In this document: one piece after another, positions 63,120 to 64,000 of the stretch
How positions within the stretch are numbered: position 1 is the first letter of the stretch
How the letters are laid out: each line of letters starts with the position of its first letter
Assembly: GCA_963576725.1 (NCBI GenBank)
Contig: OY755241.1
Coordinates: 61,191,071 to 61,255,070 of the forward strand
DNA: 64,000 bases
Direction: 5' to 3'
From: Azorinus chamasolen
Lineage: Eukaryota; Mollusca; Bivalvia; Cardiida; Solecurtidae
Notes under the pieces: generated by a model
The model's database searches: none
What the model saw: the letters and a program-made list of their open reading frames with translations, nothing else
What the model was told of the DNA's origin: nothing
Program-made: the position numbers and the translations under genes

Positions 63120-64000
63120 AAACCACTCTTAGTCACCTCTCTTGATCTTGTGATAGTTTGATGGTGGTCTTGAACTCTTGTGCCTATTCCGGTAAGCCTC
63201 AGAACCACATTGAGTTGTGCATGCCTGTAAATGATTTAAATATGAACACCAATTTTGACAGGTCCAGAGGCTGATGTCAAAAGCACAATTCTGCAAACCC
63301 ACACAACAATAGATCAATTAGGGGTAAAGCTATAGAAGCCTGGCAAATCTGTCGATTCACTTATTAATTTCTCATGTTGGTAAACTGTTTTCTTTCAATC
63401 TGTACTTTGACATAGAAATGTGCTTCAGATTTTCTATAACCTTAATTATTAATGCAATAATGTTGAAATCTGTTGGTGCCCTTTTTCCATCATGGGATAT
63501 GCAATTCACAAAACTTTCATGGGTTTAAATTGAATTTTCAGCCAATGGCAAGTTACCTGAATAAAACAATTGGCCAACAAAGGTCTCCGTGATATCTTGG
63601 TAGGGATAAGAACGCATTGGTGATTTTCTTTTTCATTTTTCTAAATAATTAATTTGAAGAAACAGATTTTTTCTGTTAACAGGGTGATGATACTTATCAT
63701 CATGGCATTGATGCTCAAAGTTACAGTGGCTGCAACTTTACATTATTTTGTTTTAAATGAATTTTGCTGGCTAAAACCTTTTTTAAAATATAGACAGATC
63801 CCCCCTTTTATCATGTGGGGTGAATATTAAAGGATATTAGGATATGTATATTCCCTTTAACACAGCACTTGTTTAACACACACGGTTTATACTGACTTAA
63901 CATAATCATAACATTGTCACCTATAACTTATACTTAACTTCATATACATATTCTAAATTCCTTTTTTTTTGCCCTCTCTAATTGTTTCTATTTATTTGAG
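63120..64000. other. No gene called
   Basis: A minus-strand acceptor-like atttaaatcatttacag at about 63232 precedes a 30-codon fr ame ending near 63129, but no domain is seen. The remainder is AT-rich. Confidence 0.4.

Noticed and set aside
63129..63317. Cys-containing minus-strand ORF considered as another LU last exon
   Set aside because: It follows a fair acceptor and begins ACTTQC like LU-1's last exon, but lacks the CC-x-CN signature. It also contains a B-box-like gttcaagac, so a SINE is as likely.

Overview
This window looks like intronic and intergenic DNA of an animal nuclear genome, most likely a mollusc and probably a bivalve. The inference rests on sparse split exons with GT/AG boundaries, AT-rich composition, a very high density of small palindromic transposons, and a roughly 145-bp repeat (45.4-46.4 kb) of a kind I recall from mollusc genomes. 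I see no bacterial genes, rRNA, CRISPR array or typical free-standing tRNA gene.

Genes. (1) A plus-strand ankyrin-repeat gene has three phase-1 exons (35091-35262, 38370-38468, 40240-40559). They join into a 196-residue protein with a proline/acidic linker and a lysine/glycine tail. (2) A minus-strand cluster of three Ly6/uPAR-type (LU, three-finger) genes runs from about 30.7 kb down to 9.9 kb. LU-1 uses exons 18541-18980, 15982-16038 and 9912-10091. LU-2 uses 24665-24849 and 20450-20596. LU-3 uses a possible leader at 30711-30746, then 29396-29487, 27674-27751 and 25288-25521. All share the same intron phases (1 before the LxCxxC start, then 0, 0), and most end in the LU CC-x-CN signature. 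LU-1 carries a Thr-rich mucin-like stalk encoded by a 15-bp minisatellite. In LU-3 a minisatellite has amplified the end of an exon together with its splice donor. A possible exonised transposon exon with a short terminal exon lies at 60.8-62.0 kb.

Transposons dominate the rest. Families named here: TTAA-A, C, D, E, F, G and M are MITEs flanked by TTAA with CCC(T/A)TT ends, resembling piggyBac. TA-B, B2, P, Q and R are MITEs flanked by TA with CAGT ends, resembling pogo/Tigger. L is a CAGAG-ended MITE. J, K and N are other inverted-repeat elements. There are three large foldback elements: two related ones (1701-3802 and 10397-12984) built of nested palindromes, and an unrelated 1.28-kb one (57342-58623) with a perfect 8-bp target duplication. 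Decayed LINE pieces lie at 5.0-5.8, 46.6-47.2 and 52.0-54.1 kb. A remnant of a CXC-domain repetitive gene family follows at 54.2-55.1 kb.

The most unusual signal is modular. Unrelated TTAA-type and TA-type MITEs carry long central hairpins whose apex is the same 14-bp palindrome GCTCCTATAGGAGC. They also repeatedly insert into the same positions of one another: TTAA elements into the TGCATTAAGC segment of TA elements, and TA elements into one TATATAGAT segment of TTAA-G.
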